42,781 bases of DNA from Micromonospora sp. C31 (GTDB lineage Bacteria; Actinomycetota; Actinomycetes; Mycobacteriales; Micromonosporaceae): NCBI RefSeq assembly GCF_018070575.1, contig NZ_JAGPXN010000031.1, positions 1-42,781 of the forward strand, given 5' to 3'. Below the pieces are notes generated by a model. It was given only the letters and a program-made list of their open reading frames with translations. It did no database searches and was not told the origin of the DNA. Made by a program: the position numbers and the translations under genes. Below, in pieces: positions 7,786-19,067 of the stretch (its first letter is position 1; each line of letters begins with the position of its first letter).

Positions 7786-8964
7786 ATGCGTCTACCCACG
7801 TTGCGCCGGACCCGGAACGCGGAACCGGGCAGGATCTTCGGCACCGCGCGCCTCGACCGCCGGACAAAACGCCTGGTCGGCCGGCTCCGCCCCGGTGACA
7901 TCGCGGTCATCGACCATGTCGATCTCGACCGGGTCGCCGCCGACTCGCTCGTCGCCGTCGGTGTCGGCGCCGTGCTCAACGCGAAGCCGTCGGTCTCCGG
8001 CCGATATCCGAACCTTGGGCCGGAGGTGCTGGTCGCTGCCGGTATTCCTCTCCTGGACGACCTGGGGGAGGGGGTCTTCGAGCGGATCCGCGAGGGCGAC
8101 ACCGTCCGGATCGAGGGCAACACCGTCTTCGTCGGCGACGAGCCGATGGCGCACGGCAGCCTCCAGGACGCCGAGACCGTGGCCAAGGCCATGGCCGACG
8201 CCCGGGAGGGGCTCTCGGTGCAGTTGGAGGCGTTCGCCGCCAACACGATGGACTACCTCCGTCAGGAGCGCGACCTGCTCCTCGACGGCGTCGGCGTGCC
8301 CGAGATCCAGACCGAGATGCAGGGGCGGCACTGCCTGATCGTGGTGCGCGGCTACGACTACAAGGCCGACCTGGACGTGCTGCGCCCCTACATCCGCGAG
8401 TTCAAGCCGGTCCTGATCGGCGTCGACGGCGGCGCGGACGCGCTGGTCGAGGCCGGCTACCCGCCGGACATGATCATCGGAGACATGGACTCGGTCACCG
8501 ACGACGTGCTGCGTTGCGGCGCCGAGGTGATCGTGCACGCCTACCCGGACGGTCGCGCGCCCGGCCTGGCCCGGGTCAACGGCCTCGGCGTACCGGCGGT
8601 GACCTTCCCCGCGGCGGCCACGAGCGAGGACCTTGCCATGCTGCTGGCCGACGAGAAGGGCGCCTCGCTGCTCGTCGCCGTCGGCACCCACGCCACGCTG
8701 GTCGAGTTCCTCGACAAGGGCCGCGGCGGGATGGCCTCCACGTTCCTGACCCGGCTCAAGGTCGGCGGCAAGCTGGTCGACGCCAAGGGCGTGAGCCGGC
8801 TCTACCGGCAGAGCATCTCCGGGTCGTCGCTGCTGCTGCTGGTGCTCTCCGCGATCGCGGCGATGGCGTCGGCCGTGGCGGTCTCCACCGTCGGCAAGGC
8901 GTATTTGGGCGTGGTCTCCGAGTGGTGGAACAATTTCGTGTTCCAGCTCGAACAGCTTTTCTAG
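7786..8964 (+). CDS. steA: Cytokinetic ring protein SteA
   Basis: A 392-residue membrane-anchored protein. The soluble part (residues 1–330) has a thiamin-pyrophosphokinase-like fold, seen as VLIGVDGGADALVEAGYPPDMIIGDMDS, without the rest of a thiamin kinase. Near the C-terminus one hydrophobic segment (SSLLLLVLSAIAAMASAVAV) leads into a short WWNN-containing end. In Corynebacterium glutamicum SteA works with SteB in septal cell separation. The start at MRLPTLRR has an AGGATGG-like ribosome-binding sequence; an in-frame ATG nine bases upstream is the alternative. SteB follows after 27 bases. A TAATGT -10 candidate lies at about 7706. Confidence 0.88.
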   Translation: MRLPTLRRTRNAEPGRIFGTARLDRRTKRLVGRLRPGDIAVIDHVDLDRVAADSLVAVGVGAVLNAKPSVSGRYPNLGPEVLVAAGIPLLDDLGEGVFERIREGDTVRIEGNTVFVGDEPMAHGSLQDAETVAKAMADAREGLSVQLEAFAANTMDYLRQERDLLLDGVGVPEIQTEMQGRHCLIVVRGYDYKADLDVLRPYIREFKPVLIGVDGGADALVEAGYPPDMIIGDMDSVTDDVLRCGAEVIVHAYPDGRAPGLARVNGLGVPAVTFPAAATSEDLAMLLADEKGASLLVAVGTHATLVEFLDKGRGGMASTFLTRLKVGGKLVDAKGVSRLYRQSISGSSLLLLVLSAIAAMASAVAVSTVGKAYLGVVSEWWNNFVFQLEQLF

Positions 8965-8991
8965 CGTCCCACCGACCAAGAGGCGACAGGT

Positions 8992-9927
8992 GTGATCAAC
9001 TTCCGGTACCACGTGGTTTCCCTGACCGCGGTCTTCCTCGCGTTGGCGATCGGTCTCGTGGTCGGCACCGCCGCCCTGAACGGCCCGGTGGCCGACTCGC
9101 TCAAGGAGAACGTCAACGCGCTGCGCAAGGACAACCAGCAGATGCGCCAGGCGGTCCAGAGCATGGAGAAGGAGCTGGAGCTCGAGGAGGAGTTCGCGGC
9201 CCAGACAGCGGAGTTGTTGTTGCCCGGCAAGCTGACCGACAAGCGGGTGCTGGTCGTCGGCCTGCCCACCGGGCGCGACCACACCGAGGGCGTGGTCAAG
9301 ATGCTCCAGCTCGCCGGGGCCCAGGTGAGCCGCGTCGACCTGCAGGACAAGTTCATCAACCCGGACAACAACAACAACCTGCTGGAGCTGGCAGTCACCG
9401 CCGCGCGCCCCACCAGCGCGCCGACCGCCGACCTGCCGAGCAACAGCAACGGTGTCGAGACGTCCAGCGCGCTGCTGGCCAGCGTCCTGCTCGACCGGGC
9501 GGCCGGCGCCACCCCCGTCACCGAGGCCGACCGGCGGGCGGTGCTCGCCGCCTACGTCAACGCCAACTACCTGACCACCGAGAAGCCGGTCACCGCGTCG
9601 GCGGAGGCCGCCGTCCTGGTCAGCGGGCAGCCGTACGTGGACAAGGACTCGGCGAAGAAGGACGAGTCGGTGCTGAAGGTCGCCGAGCAGTTCGACCAGG
9701 CCGGGACGCTCGTCGTGGGCGGCAACGGCTCGGCCGGTGGAAACCTGGTGGCCGCCGTGCGCAGCGACCCCGTGCTGGTGCAGACCATCTCCACCGTCGA
9801 CAACGCCAACACCGTCCAGGGCCAGCTGGTCACCGCCCTCGCGCTGGTGCAGCAGGTCACGGAGAAGAAGGCCGGGCAGTACGGCGTCGCCGACAACGCC
9901 ACCCTGCTGCCTAGACTGCCCCAGTGA
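8992..9927 (+). CDS. steB: SteB / MctB-like copper transporter family protein
   Basis: A 311-residue protein with an N-terminal signal anchor (residues 9–29, VSLTAVFLALAIGLVVGTAA), then an extended coiled coil (SLKENVNALRKDNQQMRQAV to LELEEEF) and an extracytoplasmic domain starting near VLVVGLPTGRD. The family is often named copper transporter or MctB after the mycobacterial outer-membrane-linked protein, but next to SteA it more likely acts as SteB in cell separation. The GTG start has an AGGCGACAGGT-type ribosome-binding region. Its C-terminal domain is rich in Asn and Ala without obvious catalytic residues. Confidence 0.85.
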   Translation: MINFRYHVVSLTAVFLALAIGLVVGTAALNGPVADSLKENVNALRKDNQQMRQAVQSMEKELELEEEFAAQTAELLLPGKLTDKRVLVVGLPTGRDHTEGVVKMLQLAGAQVSRVDLQDKFINPDNNNNLLELAVTAARPTSAPTADLPSNSNGVETSSALLASVLLDRAAGATPVTEADRRAVLAAYVNANYLTTEKPVTASAEAAVLVSGQPYVDKDSAKKDESVLKVAEQFDQAGTLVVGGNGSAGGNLVAAVRSDPVLVQTISTVDNANTVQGQLVTALALVQQVTEKKAGQYGVADNATLLPRLPQ

Positions 9928-9988
9928 CGCGACGACGTACCCCGGTGTCCGGATCCAGCCTCGCCGACGCACGGCGGGAGGGAGAGGC

Positions 9989-10855
9989 GTGAGTCTGCTC
10001 GGTCGACTGCTGATCGCCGGGGCGGGCGCCGCCGCCGCCCGGTACGCGCTGCGCGAGGTGCGCACCTCGCCGGCCGGGCCCGCGCTGGAGCGCACCAACT
10101 TCCGTGGCCGCACCGTGAGCCTGGCCGCCGGCCCCGCTCTCGCGGCCGGCGCCGCCGCGGCGGGCGCGTTCGGCGCCTCCAGCGGCCCGTCGGGCGCCGC
10201 CGCCCTGGTCGCGGGGGTGGGCGCCGGCACGGTCGGCCTCTACGACGACGTGGTCGGGGCACGGCCCGAGCAGAAGGCGGCCAAGGGCTTCGCCGGGCAC
10301 CTGGCCGCGCTGCGCGAGGGTCGGGTCACCGCGGGAATGGTCAAGGTCGTCGGGGTTGGGGCCGCCGGCCTCGGCGCCGCCGCGTTGCTCGCCGCCGACC
10401 CCCGGGTCGCCGGGCACTGGCGCCGCCAGCGGCAGGGCCCGCTGGGCCGGGGCGTCGACGTGCTGCTCGGCGCCGGTGTCGTCGCCGGCACCGCGAACCT
10501 GCTCAACCTGCTCGACCTGCGTCCCGGCCGGGCGCTGAAGTCCGGCCTCCTGCTCGGTGCCCCGCTGGCCGGCGGCCCGCACGGCGGGATCGCCGCCGGT
10601 GCCGTCGGCGCCGCCGCCGGTCTGCTCCCCGCCGACCTCGGCGAGGACGTGATGCTCGGCGACAGCGGCGCGAACGCGCTCGGCGCGCTGCTCGGCGTGG
10701 CGCTGGCCGCGCGTACCGGGCCTCTCGGGCGGGCCGGGCTGCTCGCCGTGCTCGCCGGGCTCACCGCGGCCAGCGAGAGGGTGAGCTTCACCCAGGTCAT
10801 CCAGCGCACCCCGGGGCTGCGCGAGCTCGACGCACTGGGTCGACGCGCCGACTGA
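9989..10855 (+). CDS. MraY/WecA-like glycosyl-1-phosphate transferase family membrane protein
   Basis: A 288-residue multi-spanning membrane protein of the glycosyltransferase-4 (MraY/WecA) superfamily. Visible landmarks are LYDDVVGARPEQKAAKGF (counterpart of the DDxxK Mg2+ site), NLLNLLDLRPGRALK (counterpart of the NxxNxxDG loop, with the Gly changed) and MLGDSGANALGALLG. It is shorter than true MraY (about 320–360 residues), and the altered NxxNxxDG loop casts doubt on full activity. A strong GGAGAGG site supports the GTG start. Its place before murJ suggests a role with lipid-linked envelope precursors, which is inference. Confidence 0.75.
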   Translation: MSLLGRLLIAGAGAAAARYALREVRTSPAGPALERTNFRGRTVSLAAGPALAAGAAAAGAFGASSGPSGAAALVAGVGAGTVGLYDDVVGARPEQKAAKGFAGHLAALREGRVTAGMVKVVGVGAAGLGAAALLAADPRVAGHWRRQRQGPLGRGVDVLLGAGVVAGTANLLNLLDLRPGRALKSGLLLGAPLAGGPHGGIAAGAVGAAAGLLPADLGEDVMLGDSGANALGALLGVALAARTGPLGRAGLLAVLAGLTAASERVSFTQVIQRTPGLRELDALGRRAD

Positions 10856-10856
10856 C

Positions 10857-12557
10857 GTGACGACCCCGGCACCCCTCGCCGGCGCCGGCCGCGTCGCCGG
10901 AGCTGCCGCGCTCATCGCCGTCCTCACCGTCCTCAGCCGGCTCGCCGGCTTCGGCCGTACCGCCGTCTTCACCTGGGTCGTGCAGAAGAGCGACCTCGGT
11001 GGCATGTACGTCATCGCCAACACCGCGCCGAACATCATCTTCGAGATCGTGGCCGGTGGCGCGCTGGCGAGCCTGGTCGTACCGCTGCTGGCCGGGCCGG
11101 TCGCGGCCGGTGACCGGCGCGCGGTGGCCGCCACCACCGGGGCCCTGCTCACCTGGACGGTCACCCTGCTGGTCCCGCTGGCTGTCCTGGTCGCGGTGGC
11201 GGCCGGCCCGATCGTGTCGCTGCTCAGCGAGGGGCGCTCCGAGGCCGAGCTGGCGGCCGGCGCGCGGATGCTGCGGGTCTTCGCTCCGCAACTGCCGCTC
11301 TACGGCATCGGGATCGTGCTGACCGGGGTGCTCCAGGCCCACCGCCGCTTCGCCTGGCCGGTGATCGCGCCGCTGCTGTCCAGCCTCACCGTGATCGTGG
11401 TTTACCTCGTCTTCGGCGGCGCCGAGGGACGAGGCGTCGGCGTGGCGCAGGTGAGCGGCGGCGGCGAACTGATCCTGTCGGCCGGCACCACGCTCGGCGT
11501 GGTGGTGCTGTCGCTGTCGCTGCTGATCCCACTGCGCCGGTTGGGCCTGCGGCCCCGCCCGGGGTACGCGTTCCCGCCCGACGCGCGGGCGCGGGTCGGC
11601 GGGCTGGCGGTTGCCGGGGCGGTCACCGTCACCGCGCAGCAGCTCGCGTTGCTGGTGCTGCTCAAGCGGGTCTCCGGCGGCCCGACCGGTTCGCCGCAGG
11701 TGTTCAACCTGGCCCAGACCATGTACCTGCTGCCCTGGGCGGTGCTGGCGGTGCCCCTGGCGGTGGCGGCGTACCCGACGCTGGCGACCGCCGCCACCGC
11801 GGGACGGGACGAGGACTACCGGCGCACGCTCTCCTCGACCGTGCGCGGTGTGCTGCTGTTCAGCTGCCTCGGCGCGGCGGCGCTGGTCGGCACGGCCGGG
11901 CCGGTCGCCGCGTTCTTCTACCCGGGCGACCCGGGCTCCACCGCCGCGGGCATCGTCGGCTTCGCCCCCGGGCTGCTCGGCTACGGCCTCTTCGCGGTGC
12001 TCTCCCGCGCCCTCTACGCCCGGGGGGCCACCCGCCCCGCCACCGTCGCCATCGGCGTCGGCTGGCTGGCCGTGCCGGTGGTGGCGGTGCCGTTGTCGGT
12101 CCTCCTGCCGGTGGCGGACCGGGTGCTCGCGGTCGCCCTGGCCAACTCGGCCGGGATGGTCCTGCTCGGCGGGCTGCTGCTCGTCGCGGTGCGCCGCGCT
12201 GCCGGGCCTCCCGCGCTCGCCGGCGCCGCCCGCGCCGGCGGCGCCGGGGTGCTCGCCGGCACCCTGGCCGCGCTCGCCGGAACGGCCGTCGCCCGGGGGC
12301 TCGACGCGGCGACCGGCGGCACCCCGACGACACCGGGCGCACTCGTGCAGGGCATGCTGTCCGGAGTCCTGGTCGGCGTCGTGTTCCTCGCCGTCGTCTG
12401 GCTGATCGACCGGCGGGACGTGAAGCCGCTGCTCGCCGTGGTGCTCCGGCGGCTGGGCAGGGCGGGCCGGCGCGGGCCGGCGGCCCCCGCCGAAGCAACG
12501 GGCGAGGGCGACATCCCCCCGGAACGGGGTGACGGGAAGGAGACGGTGTCCCGGTGA
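10857..12557 (+). CDS. murJ: MurJ/MviN-like lipid II flippase family protein
   Basis: A 566-residue integral membrane protein of the MOP exporter superfamily with about 14 hydrophobic segments. Typical MurJ features are the first helix with LTVLSRLAGFGRTAVF, the region GALASLVVPLLAG, the amphipathic stretch LSEGRSEAELAAGARMLRVFAPQLPLYG, and LYARGATRPA near the third quarter. MurJ flips lipid II across the membrane for peptidoglycan synthesis. The tail (about 40 residues, Pro/Gly/Glu-rich) is cytoplasmic and disordered. It begins one base after the stop of the MraY-like gene. Actinobacteria often encode more than one MviN-like protein, so this may not be the main essential MurJ. Confidence 0.85.
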   Translation: MTTPAPLAGAGRVAGAAALIAVLTVLSRLAGFGRTAVFTWVVQKSDLGGMYVIANTAPNIIFEIVAGGALASLVVPLLAGPVAAGDRRAVAATTGALLTWTVTLLVPLAVLVAVAAGPIVSLLSEGRSEAELAAGARMLRVFAPQLPLYGIGIVLTGVLQAHRRFAWPVIAPLLSSLTVIVVYLVFGGAEGRGVGVAQVSGGGELILSAGTTLGVVVLSLSLLIPLRRLGLRPRPGYAFPPDARARVGGLAVAGAVTVTAQQLALLVLLKRVSGGPTGSPQVFNLAQTMYLLPWAVLAVPLAVAAYPTLATAATAGRDEDYRRTLSSTVRGVLLFSCLGAAALVGTAGPVAAFFYPGDPGSTAAGIVGFAPGLLGYGLFAVLSRALYARGATRPATVAIGVGWLAVPVVAVPLSVLLPVADRVLAVALANSAGMVLLGGLLLVAVRRAAGPPALAGAARAGGAGVLAGTLAALAGTAVARGLDAATGGTPTTPGALVQGMLSGVLVGVVFLAVVWLIDRRDVKPLLAVVLRRLGRAGRRGPAAPAEATGEGDIPPERGDGKETVSR

Positions 12558-12603
12558 GCGGGTGCAGGACGGGTGACCGGCCGACGGCGACCGACGGGCG
12601 GGG

Positions 12604-13773
12604 GTGGTCGCGGTGACGGCAGCGGTTCCCGACCGGCGCGGCACGGTGGCGCTGCTGCTCGCCTCCAGCACCGGCGGCGTGGGGCAGCACGTCCGCTCGC
12701 TGGCCCGGGGCCTGACCGCCGCGGGCACCTCCGTGCTGGTCTGCGGGCCCGCCGCGACCCAGGAGCAGTTCGACTTCACGGGCGCCGGCGCCCGCTTCCT
12801 GCCGGTGGAGATCCCGGCCAGCCCGACCCCGGCCGACGCCCGGGCGGTCACCGCGCTACGCCGGGCGCTCGCCGACGAGGAGGTCGACGTGCTGCACGCC
12901 CACGGCCTGCGCGCCGGGCTCGTGGCCGTGCTCGCCCGCCCGGCCGCCCCGCTCGTGGTGAGCTGGCACAACGCGGTGCTCGCGGGCGGCCTGCGCGGCG
13001 CTGTGTCCCGCGTCGTCGAGCGGGTCGTGGCCCGGGGCGCCCGGGTGGCGCTCGGCGCGTCCGCCGACCTGGTCGAACGGGCCACCGCGCTGGGCGCGAC
13101 GGACGCCCGGCTCGCCCCGGTCGCCGCGCCGGCACTGCCCGCGCCGCGCCGCCGCCGGGCCGCCGTCCGCGCCGAGTTCGGCGTCGCCCCGGACCAGCCG
13201 TTGATCCTCTCCGTCGGCCGGCTGCATCCCCAGAAGCGGTACGACGTGCTCATCGACGCGGCTGCCCGGTGGCGTACGCGGAAACCGGCGCCGGTGGTGG
13301 TCATCGCCGGCAGCGGTCCCGCCTACCTGCCGCTGGCCGCCCGGATCTCCGCCGCCCGGGCCCCGGTGACCCTGCTGGGGCACCGTACCGACGTGGGCGA
13401 CCTGCTCGCCGGGGCCGACCTGGCGCTGGTGACCAGCGACTGGGAGGCCCGTCAGCTCTTCGCGCAGGAGGCGATGCGGGCCGGCGTACCGCTGGTGGCG
13501 ACCGGGGTCGGCGGCCTGCCGGAGCTGGTCGGCGACGCCGCGGTGCTGGTGCCGCCGGGGGACGTGGACGCCGTCGACGCGGCCGTACGCGACCTGCTCG
13601 ACGACGGGACCGGGCGGGCCGAGCTGGGGCGGCGCGGCGCTGCCCGGGCCGCCACCTGGCCCACCGAGGCCGACACCCTCGCCCAACTGGCGGCGCTCTA
13701 CGCCGAGCTGGCCCCGGACACCGCCGGGCCGGGGGCCCCGGGCGCCGACGCCCCGTCGACGGGGCGCCGCTGA
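12604..13773 (+). CDS. GT4-family glycosyltransferase (GT-B fold)
   Basis: A 389-residue glycosyltransferase. The N-terminal Rossmann half begins VALLLASSTGGVGQHVRSLARGL, the usual acceptor-side loop. The C-terminal donor-binding half has LILSVGRLHPQKRYDVLIDA, VVIAGSGPAYLPL and the EX7E-like region DWEARQLFAQEAMRAGVPLVAT. This matches GT4 (glycosyl transferase group 1) enzymes that use nucleotide sugars; donor and acceptor cannot be told. It is flanked by murJ and a membrane protein, pointing to envelope or glycolipid assembly. A second in-frame GTG nine bases on is equally possible. The stop overlaps the next ATG (TGATG). Confidence 0.88.
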   Translation: MVAVTAAVPDRRGTVALLLASSTGGVGQHVRSLARGLTAAGTSVLVCGPAATQEQFDFTGAGARFLPVEIPASPTPADARAVTALRRALADEEVDVLHAHGLRAGLVAVLARPAAPLVVSWHNAVLAGGLRGAVSRVVERVVARGARVALGASADLVERATALGATDARLAPVAAPALPAPRRRRAAVRAEFGVAPDQPLILSVGRLHPQKRYDVLIDAAARWRTRKPAPVVVIAGSGPAYLPLAARISAARAPVTLLGHRTDVGDLLAGADLALVTSDWEARQLFAQEAMRAGVPLVATGVGGLPELVGDAAVLVPPGDVDAVDAAVRDLLDDGTGRAELGRRGAARAATWPTEADTLAQLAALYAELAPDTAGPGAPGADAPSTGRR

Positions 13774-16145
13774 TGCGGCGCAGAATCGCCCCGATCCTGC
13801 TGACCCTCGTCGTGGTGGCACTGGGCATCACCGCGCTGACCGCCCGCCCCGACCGGGAGGCCCCCGGGCGCACCGCCGACTTCGTGGTGCTGGCCGGGGT
13901 GGCTGGGCTGCGCTGGGAGGACGTCGACCCGCAGACCACGCCGACGTTGTGGCGGATGGCCCAGGACGGCTCGATCGGCTCGCTGTCGGTCCGTTCCGCG
14001 CACCGGCCGACCTGCCCCGTGGACGGCTGGCTGACCCTCGGCGCGGGCAGCTACGCCGCCTGGAACGGCAGCCGGCAGGCCGGCGGCTGCCCACCGGCCC
14101 AGGTGACGGTCGAGCAGCCCGACGGCATCGGCGCGAACCTGCCCGACCAGGAGAGCGTGGTCCTGCACAACCAGGAGCGGCTGCCCTGGGGCGCGGTGCC
14201 CGGCGCGCTGTCGGAGTCGGTGCGTTGCTCGGTGGCGGTCGGGCCCGGCGCGGCCGTCGCCGCCGCCCGGCCGTTCGGCCGCGTCGACCGGTACGCCCCG
14301 GCGCTTCCCGCGGACCCGGCCAACCTGCTCGGCTCCTGCGTGCTGAGCATCGTCGACCTCGGTACGGTGGCCGGTGAGGACCCGGCGGCCCGGGCCGCGG
14401 CCGCCCGCGAGGCCGACGCCCGCCTGGCCCGGGTGCTGGCCGCCCGGCCGCCCCGCTCGCTGGTGCTCGTCGCCGGGGTGTCCGACACCGACGCGCCGTC
14501 GCGGCTGCACGTCGTCGTGGCCGACGGGCCGGGCTGGGAACGCGGGTGGCTCACCTCCGCCAGCACCGGCCGGGAGGGCTACCTGCAACTGGTCGACCTC
14601 GCGCCGACCGCGCTCACCGCGCTGGGCCGGTCGATGCCGGAGCGGCTCTTCCTCGGTCGGCCGGCCGAGTCGGTCGGCGGGCGGCCGGCGGACCTCGCCG
14701 CCGCGATCGCCGAGCCCGCGGACGCCGACCGCGAGGCCGCCGCCCAGCGGCGGGTGGCGGACTGGTTCTTCACCCTGCTGGTCGGCGCCCAGGTGCTGTT
14801 GGCCGTGGCGGTGCTGCCGCTGCTGCGCCGGGCCCGCCGGCACGCCGGCCCGTACGGCCCGGAGCCGGTGTCGCCCCGGGTGGTGGCGGTCGTGGAGCTG
14901 CTGCTGATCGCGGCGGCCCTCGCCGTGCCGGCGGCCCTGCTCGCCGACGCCGTGCCCTGGTGGCGCGGGGACCACGCGGGCGTGTACTTCGCCGGGGTGA
15001 CCGTACTGCTGATGGTCGCCGCGACCGCCGTGGTCCGGCTCGCGCCCGGGCACGCGGCCACCCTCGGCCCGCTCGGTGCGGTGGCCGGCCTGACCACGCT
15101 GACCGTGGGCATGGACGTGCTCACCGGCGCCCGCCTCCAGCTCAACGGGGTGGTCGGCTACTCCGCCCTGGAGGGCGGCCGGTACGCCGGGCTGGGCACC
15201 GTCGGGCTCGGCGTGTTCCTTGCCGGCGCCCTGCTGAGCGCGGGGTGGCTGGCCCAGCGGGTGCGCCGGTCCTGGCGGCCGCCCGTGATGGTGGCCGTCG
15301 GCGGCGCGGCCGTGCTGGTCGTCGGCAGCCCGTACCTGGGAGCCGATCCGATCGGTGCCATTGCGCTGACCGCCGGGCTGAGCGTCGCCGCGGCGATCAG
15401 CGCCGGCGGGTGGCTGACCGTCAGCCGGCTGGCCTGGGCCACCATGGCCGGGCTGGCGCTGACCATCGGTTTCGCGGTGCTCGACCTGCGCCGGCCCGCC
15501 GCCGAGCGGGGCAGCCTCGGCCGCTTCCTGGCCGCCGTGGGTGACGGCACCGGCGGGCTGACCGTGCACCGTTCCAGCACGGCGAACTTCGAGACGCTGG
15601 TGAACAGCCCGCTGACGGTGCTGGCACTGGCCGGCGGCCTGCTGGTCTGGTTCGCCCTGCTCCAGCCGTGGGGCGGGCTGAAGCGGCTGTTCGGCATCTA
15701 CCCGGCGATGCGGGCGGCGATGGCCGGCACCGCCGTCGCCGCGGTGATCGGCGGGGTGCTGCGCGGCGACGCCCTGGACGTCGCCGGCGCGGCCGCCGCC
15801 CTGGTGGTGCCGATGGCGGCGCTGGCCGCGCTGCGGGTGCTGGACCACTCCACCGACCGGACGCTGCCCGACGCGGGCCGGCAGCGCGACGAGGGGCCCG
15901 GCGGGTCGGGCGGGGGCACCGGCGGGGGACGCGACGGCGACGGCCCGGACCGCCCGGCCCCGACCGGCGCGGGGGCGGGCACCGCCCGTACCCCGGAGCG
16001 GGGCGTGGAACCGGCCCCGGCGCCGACGGCCCCGGCCCCGCGCGCGCCGGGCCCGGCGACCGGGGCGCAGGGGCCACCGGCCGGCGCCGCCGCCGGAGAG
16101 CACGCGCCGGCCGGCCGGTCATCGACCGAGGTCACCGCCTCCTGA
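13773..16145 (+). CDS. Large membrane protein with alkaline-phosphatase-superfamily-like ectodomain
   Basis: A 790-residue protein. A signal anchor (residues 5–25, IAPILLTLVVVALGITAL) is followed by a roughly 300-residue extracytoplasmic domain that starts like alkaline-phosphatase-superfamily domains: FVVLAGVAGLRWEDVDPQTT, TLWRMAQDGSIGSLSVRSA, then a conserved TCPVDGWLTLGAG. About ten transmembrane segments occupy residues 330–700. The end is a long Pro/Gly/Ala-rich tail. Catalytic metal ligands are not obvious, so it may be non-enzymatic. Proteins of this layout recur near murJ in actinobacteria and are generally uncharacterised. It overlaps the upstream glycosyltransferase by one base. Confidence 0.75.
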   Translation: MRRRIAPILLTLVVVALGITALTARPDREAPGRTADFVVLAGVAGLRWEDVDPQTTPTLWRMAQDGSIGSLSVRSAHRPTCPVDGWLTLGAGSYAAWNGSRQAGGCPPAQVTVEQPDGIGANLPDQESVVLHNQERLPWGAVPGALSESVRCSVAVGPGAAVAAARPFGRVDRYAPALPADPANLLGSCVLSIVDLGTVAGEDPAARAAAAREADARLARVLAARPPRSLVLVAGVSDTDAPSRLHVVVADGPGWERGWLTSASTGREGYLQLVDLAPTALTALGRSMPERLFLGRPAESVGGRPADLAAAIAEPADADREAAAQRRVADWFFTLLVGAQVLLAVAVLPLLRRARRHAGPYGPEPVSPRVVAVVELLLIAAALAVPAALLADAVPWWRGDHAGVYFAGVTVLLMVAATAVVRLAPGHAATLGPLGAVAGLTTLTVGMDVLTGARLQLNGVVGYSALEGGRYAGLGTVGLGVFLAGALLSAGWLAQRVRRSWRPPVMVAVGGAAVLVVGSPYLGADPIGAIALTAGLSVAAAISAGGWLTVSRLAWATMAGLALTIGFAVLDLRRPAAERGSLGRFLAAVGDGTGGLTVHRSSTANFETLVNSPLTVLALAGGLLVWFALLQPWGGLKRLFGIYPAMRAAMAGTAVAAVIGGVLRGDALDVAGAAAALVVPMAALAALRVLDHSTDRTLPDAGRQRDEGPGGSGGGTGGGRDGDGPDRPAPTGAGAGTARTPERGVEPAPAPTAPAPRAPGPATGAQGPPAGAAAGEHAPAGRSSTEVTAS

Positions 16146-16208
16146 GTCCGCGCCCGACGTGCCGCGGCCCGGCCCGGGTGCGCCCGGCGGGCGGGCCGGG
16201 AGAGGTGT

Positions 16209-16214
16209 TACCGT
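16209..16214 (+). promoter_or_regulatory. -10 box candidate (TACCGT) for pyrG
   Basis: TACCGT matches TAnnnT in the 150-base gap before pyrG and would give a leader of about 75 bases. No convincing -35 hexamer is visible at the right distance. Confidence 0.3.
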
Positions 16215-16295
16215 GGAATCCCGTGGATCGCGTGATCACTTGGCTGATCGGCACGGCGGTCTGCACGACCGCGACGGACGACACGGGAGCAGGCC

Positions 16296-18070
<1,775 letters not shown>

Positions 18071-18074
<4 letters not shown>

Positions 18075-18709
18075 GCGACCGCACCGTCGAGCCCGACAGC
18101 GGGGCGAGTGCCGTGGCGCACCGCTACGAGGTGCGCTCGCGCACCGAGCGCTACCGGGGCCGCATCTTCGACGTGGTCAGCGAGGAGGTGACCATGCCGG
18201 GCGGCGGGACGGGCGTGCGCGACTTCGTCCGGCACGTCGGCGCGGTCGCCGTGGTGGCGCTCGACTCCGCCGGCCAGGTGGTGCTGATCCGCCAGTACCG
18301 GCACCCGGTCGGGCGGCACCTGTGGGAGCTGCCCGCCGGGTTGACCGACGTCTCCGGCGAGGACCTGGCCGCCGCCGCGGTCCGGGAGCTGGCCGAGGAG
18401 GTCGACCTCACCGCCGGGCGGATCGACGTCCTGGTGGACCTGCACAGCTCGCCCGGCTTCACCAACGAGCTGGTCCGGGTCTTCCTGGCCCGGGACCTGA
18501 CCGACGTGCCGGCGGAGCGGCGGCACGAGCGCCGCGAGGAGGAGGCCGACCTCCAGGTCGTCCGCATCGACCTGGACGAGGCGGTCGGTATGGTCCTCGC
18601 GGGCGAGATCACCAACGCCTCCTGCGTGGCCGGGCTGCTCGCCGCCGCCCGGGCCCGCGACACCGGCTGGTCGGCGCTGCGGCGGGTCGACGCGCCCCTG
18701 CCGGGCTGA
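18071..18709 (+). CDS. NUDIX hydrolase, ADP-ribose pyrophosphatase type
   Basis: A 212-residue NUDIX enzyme expected to split ADP-ribose into AMP and ribose-5-phosphate. The N-terminal domain (HRYEVRSRTERYRGRIFDVV) and VVLIRQYRHPVGRHLWELPAG are typical of ADP-ribose pyrophosphatases. The Nudix box ends EDLAAAAVRELAEEVDL with one extra residue between its Gly and Glu, as in mycobacterial ADPRases. It overlaps pyrG by four bases and is probably translated from the same transcript, ending at the terminator just downstream. Confidence 0.9.
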
Positions 18710-18728
18710 GCCGGGCAGAGAGAACGTG

Positions 18729-18761
18729 AAGGGGCCGTGCGCTACGCCGCACGGCCCCTTT
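18729..18761. terminator. Bidirectional intrinsic terminator
   Basis: A perfect 13-bp stem (AAGGGGCCGTGCG with its complement) encloses a six-base loop and is followed by TTT on the right and preceded by AA on the left. It sits between convergent genes and can serve both. Confidence 0.85.
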
Positions 18762-18777
18762 CGTCGTTCCGGGTCGG

Positions 18778-19053
18778 TCAGTCGCGCAGCGGCCGGCCCT
18801 GCCCGTCGACGCCACCGTTGATCAGGATCAGGATGCCGTCGACGAGGCCCCAGATGCCGCCGATGCCGCACGTCACGAGGGACACGACGAGCTGGATGAC
18901 GCCGGTCTTGGTGTCGCCCATGTAGAAGCGGCCGACGCCGAAGGTGCCCAGCACGATCTGCAGGACGCCGGCGACGACCTTGCTCTTGTCGGACACGCCC
19001 GACGGGTACCCGGGCTGGTTGGGGTAACCGGGCTGGTAAGGAGGTGTGGTCAT
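18778..19053 (-). CDS. TM2 domain membrane protein
   Basis: A 91-residue membrane protein. A Pro/Tyr/Gly-rich cytoplasmic start (PPYQPGYPNQPGYPSG) precedes a TM2 domain: VAGVLQIVLGTFGVGRFYMG, then TGVIQLVVSLVTCGIGGIWG and DGILILINGG. The FGVGRFYMGD turn is diagnostic. Function in bacteria is unknown. The ATG has no Shine-Dalgarno sequence but lies eight bases after a TAGGGT -10 box, suggesting a leaderless transcript. It is convergent with the Nudix gene. Confidence 0.9.
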   Translation of the reverse strand: MTTPPYQPGYPNQPGYPSGVSDKSKVVAGVLQIVLGTFGVGRFYMGDTKTGVIQLVVSLVTCGIGGIWGLVDGILILINGGVDGQGRPLRD

Positions 19054-19061
19054 GAGGCGAC

Positions 19062-19067
19062 ACCCTA
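19062..19067 (-). promoter_or_regulatory. -10 box (TAGGGT), leaderless promoter of the TM2 gene
   Basis: On the minus strand TAGGGT is followed by eight bases and then the ATG, the spacing expected if the transcript starts at the start codon. Confidence 0.5.
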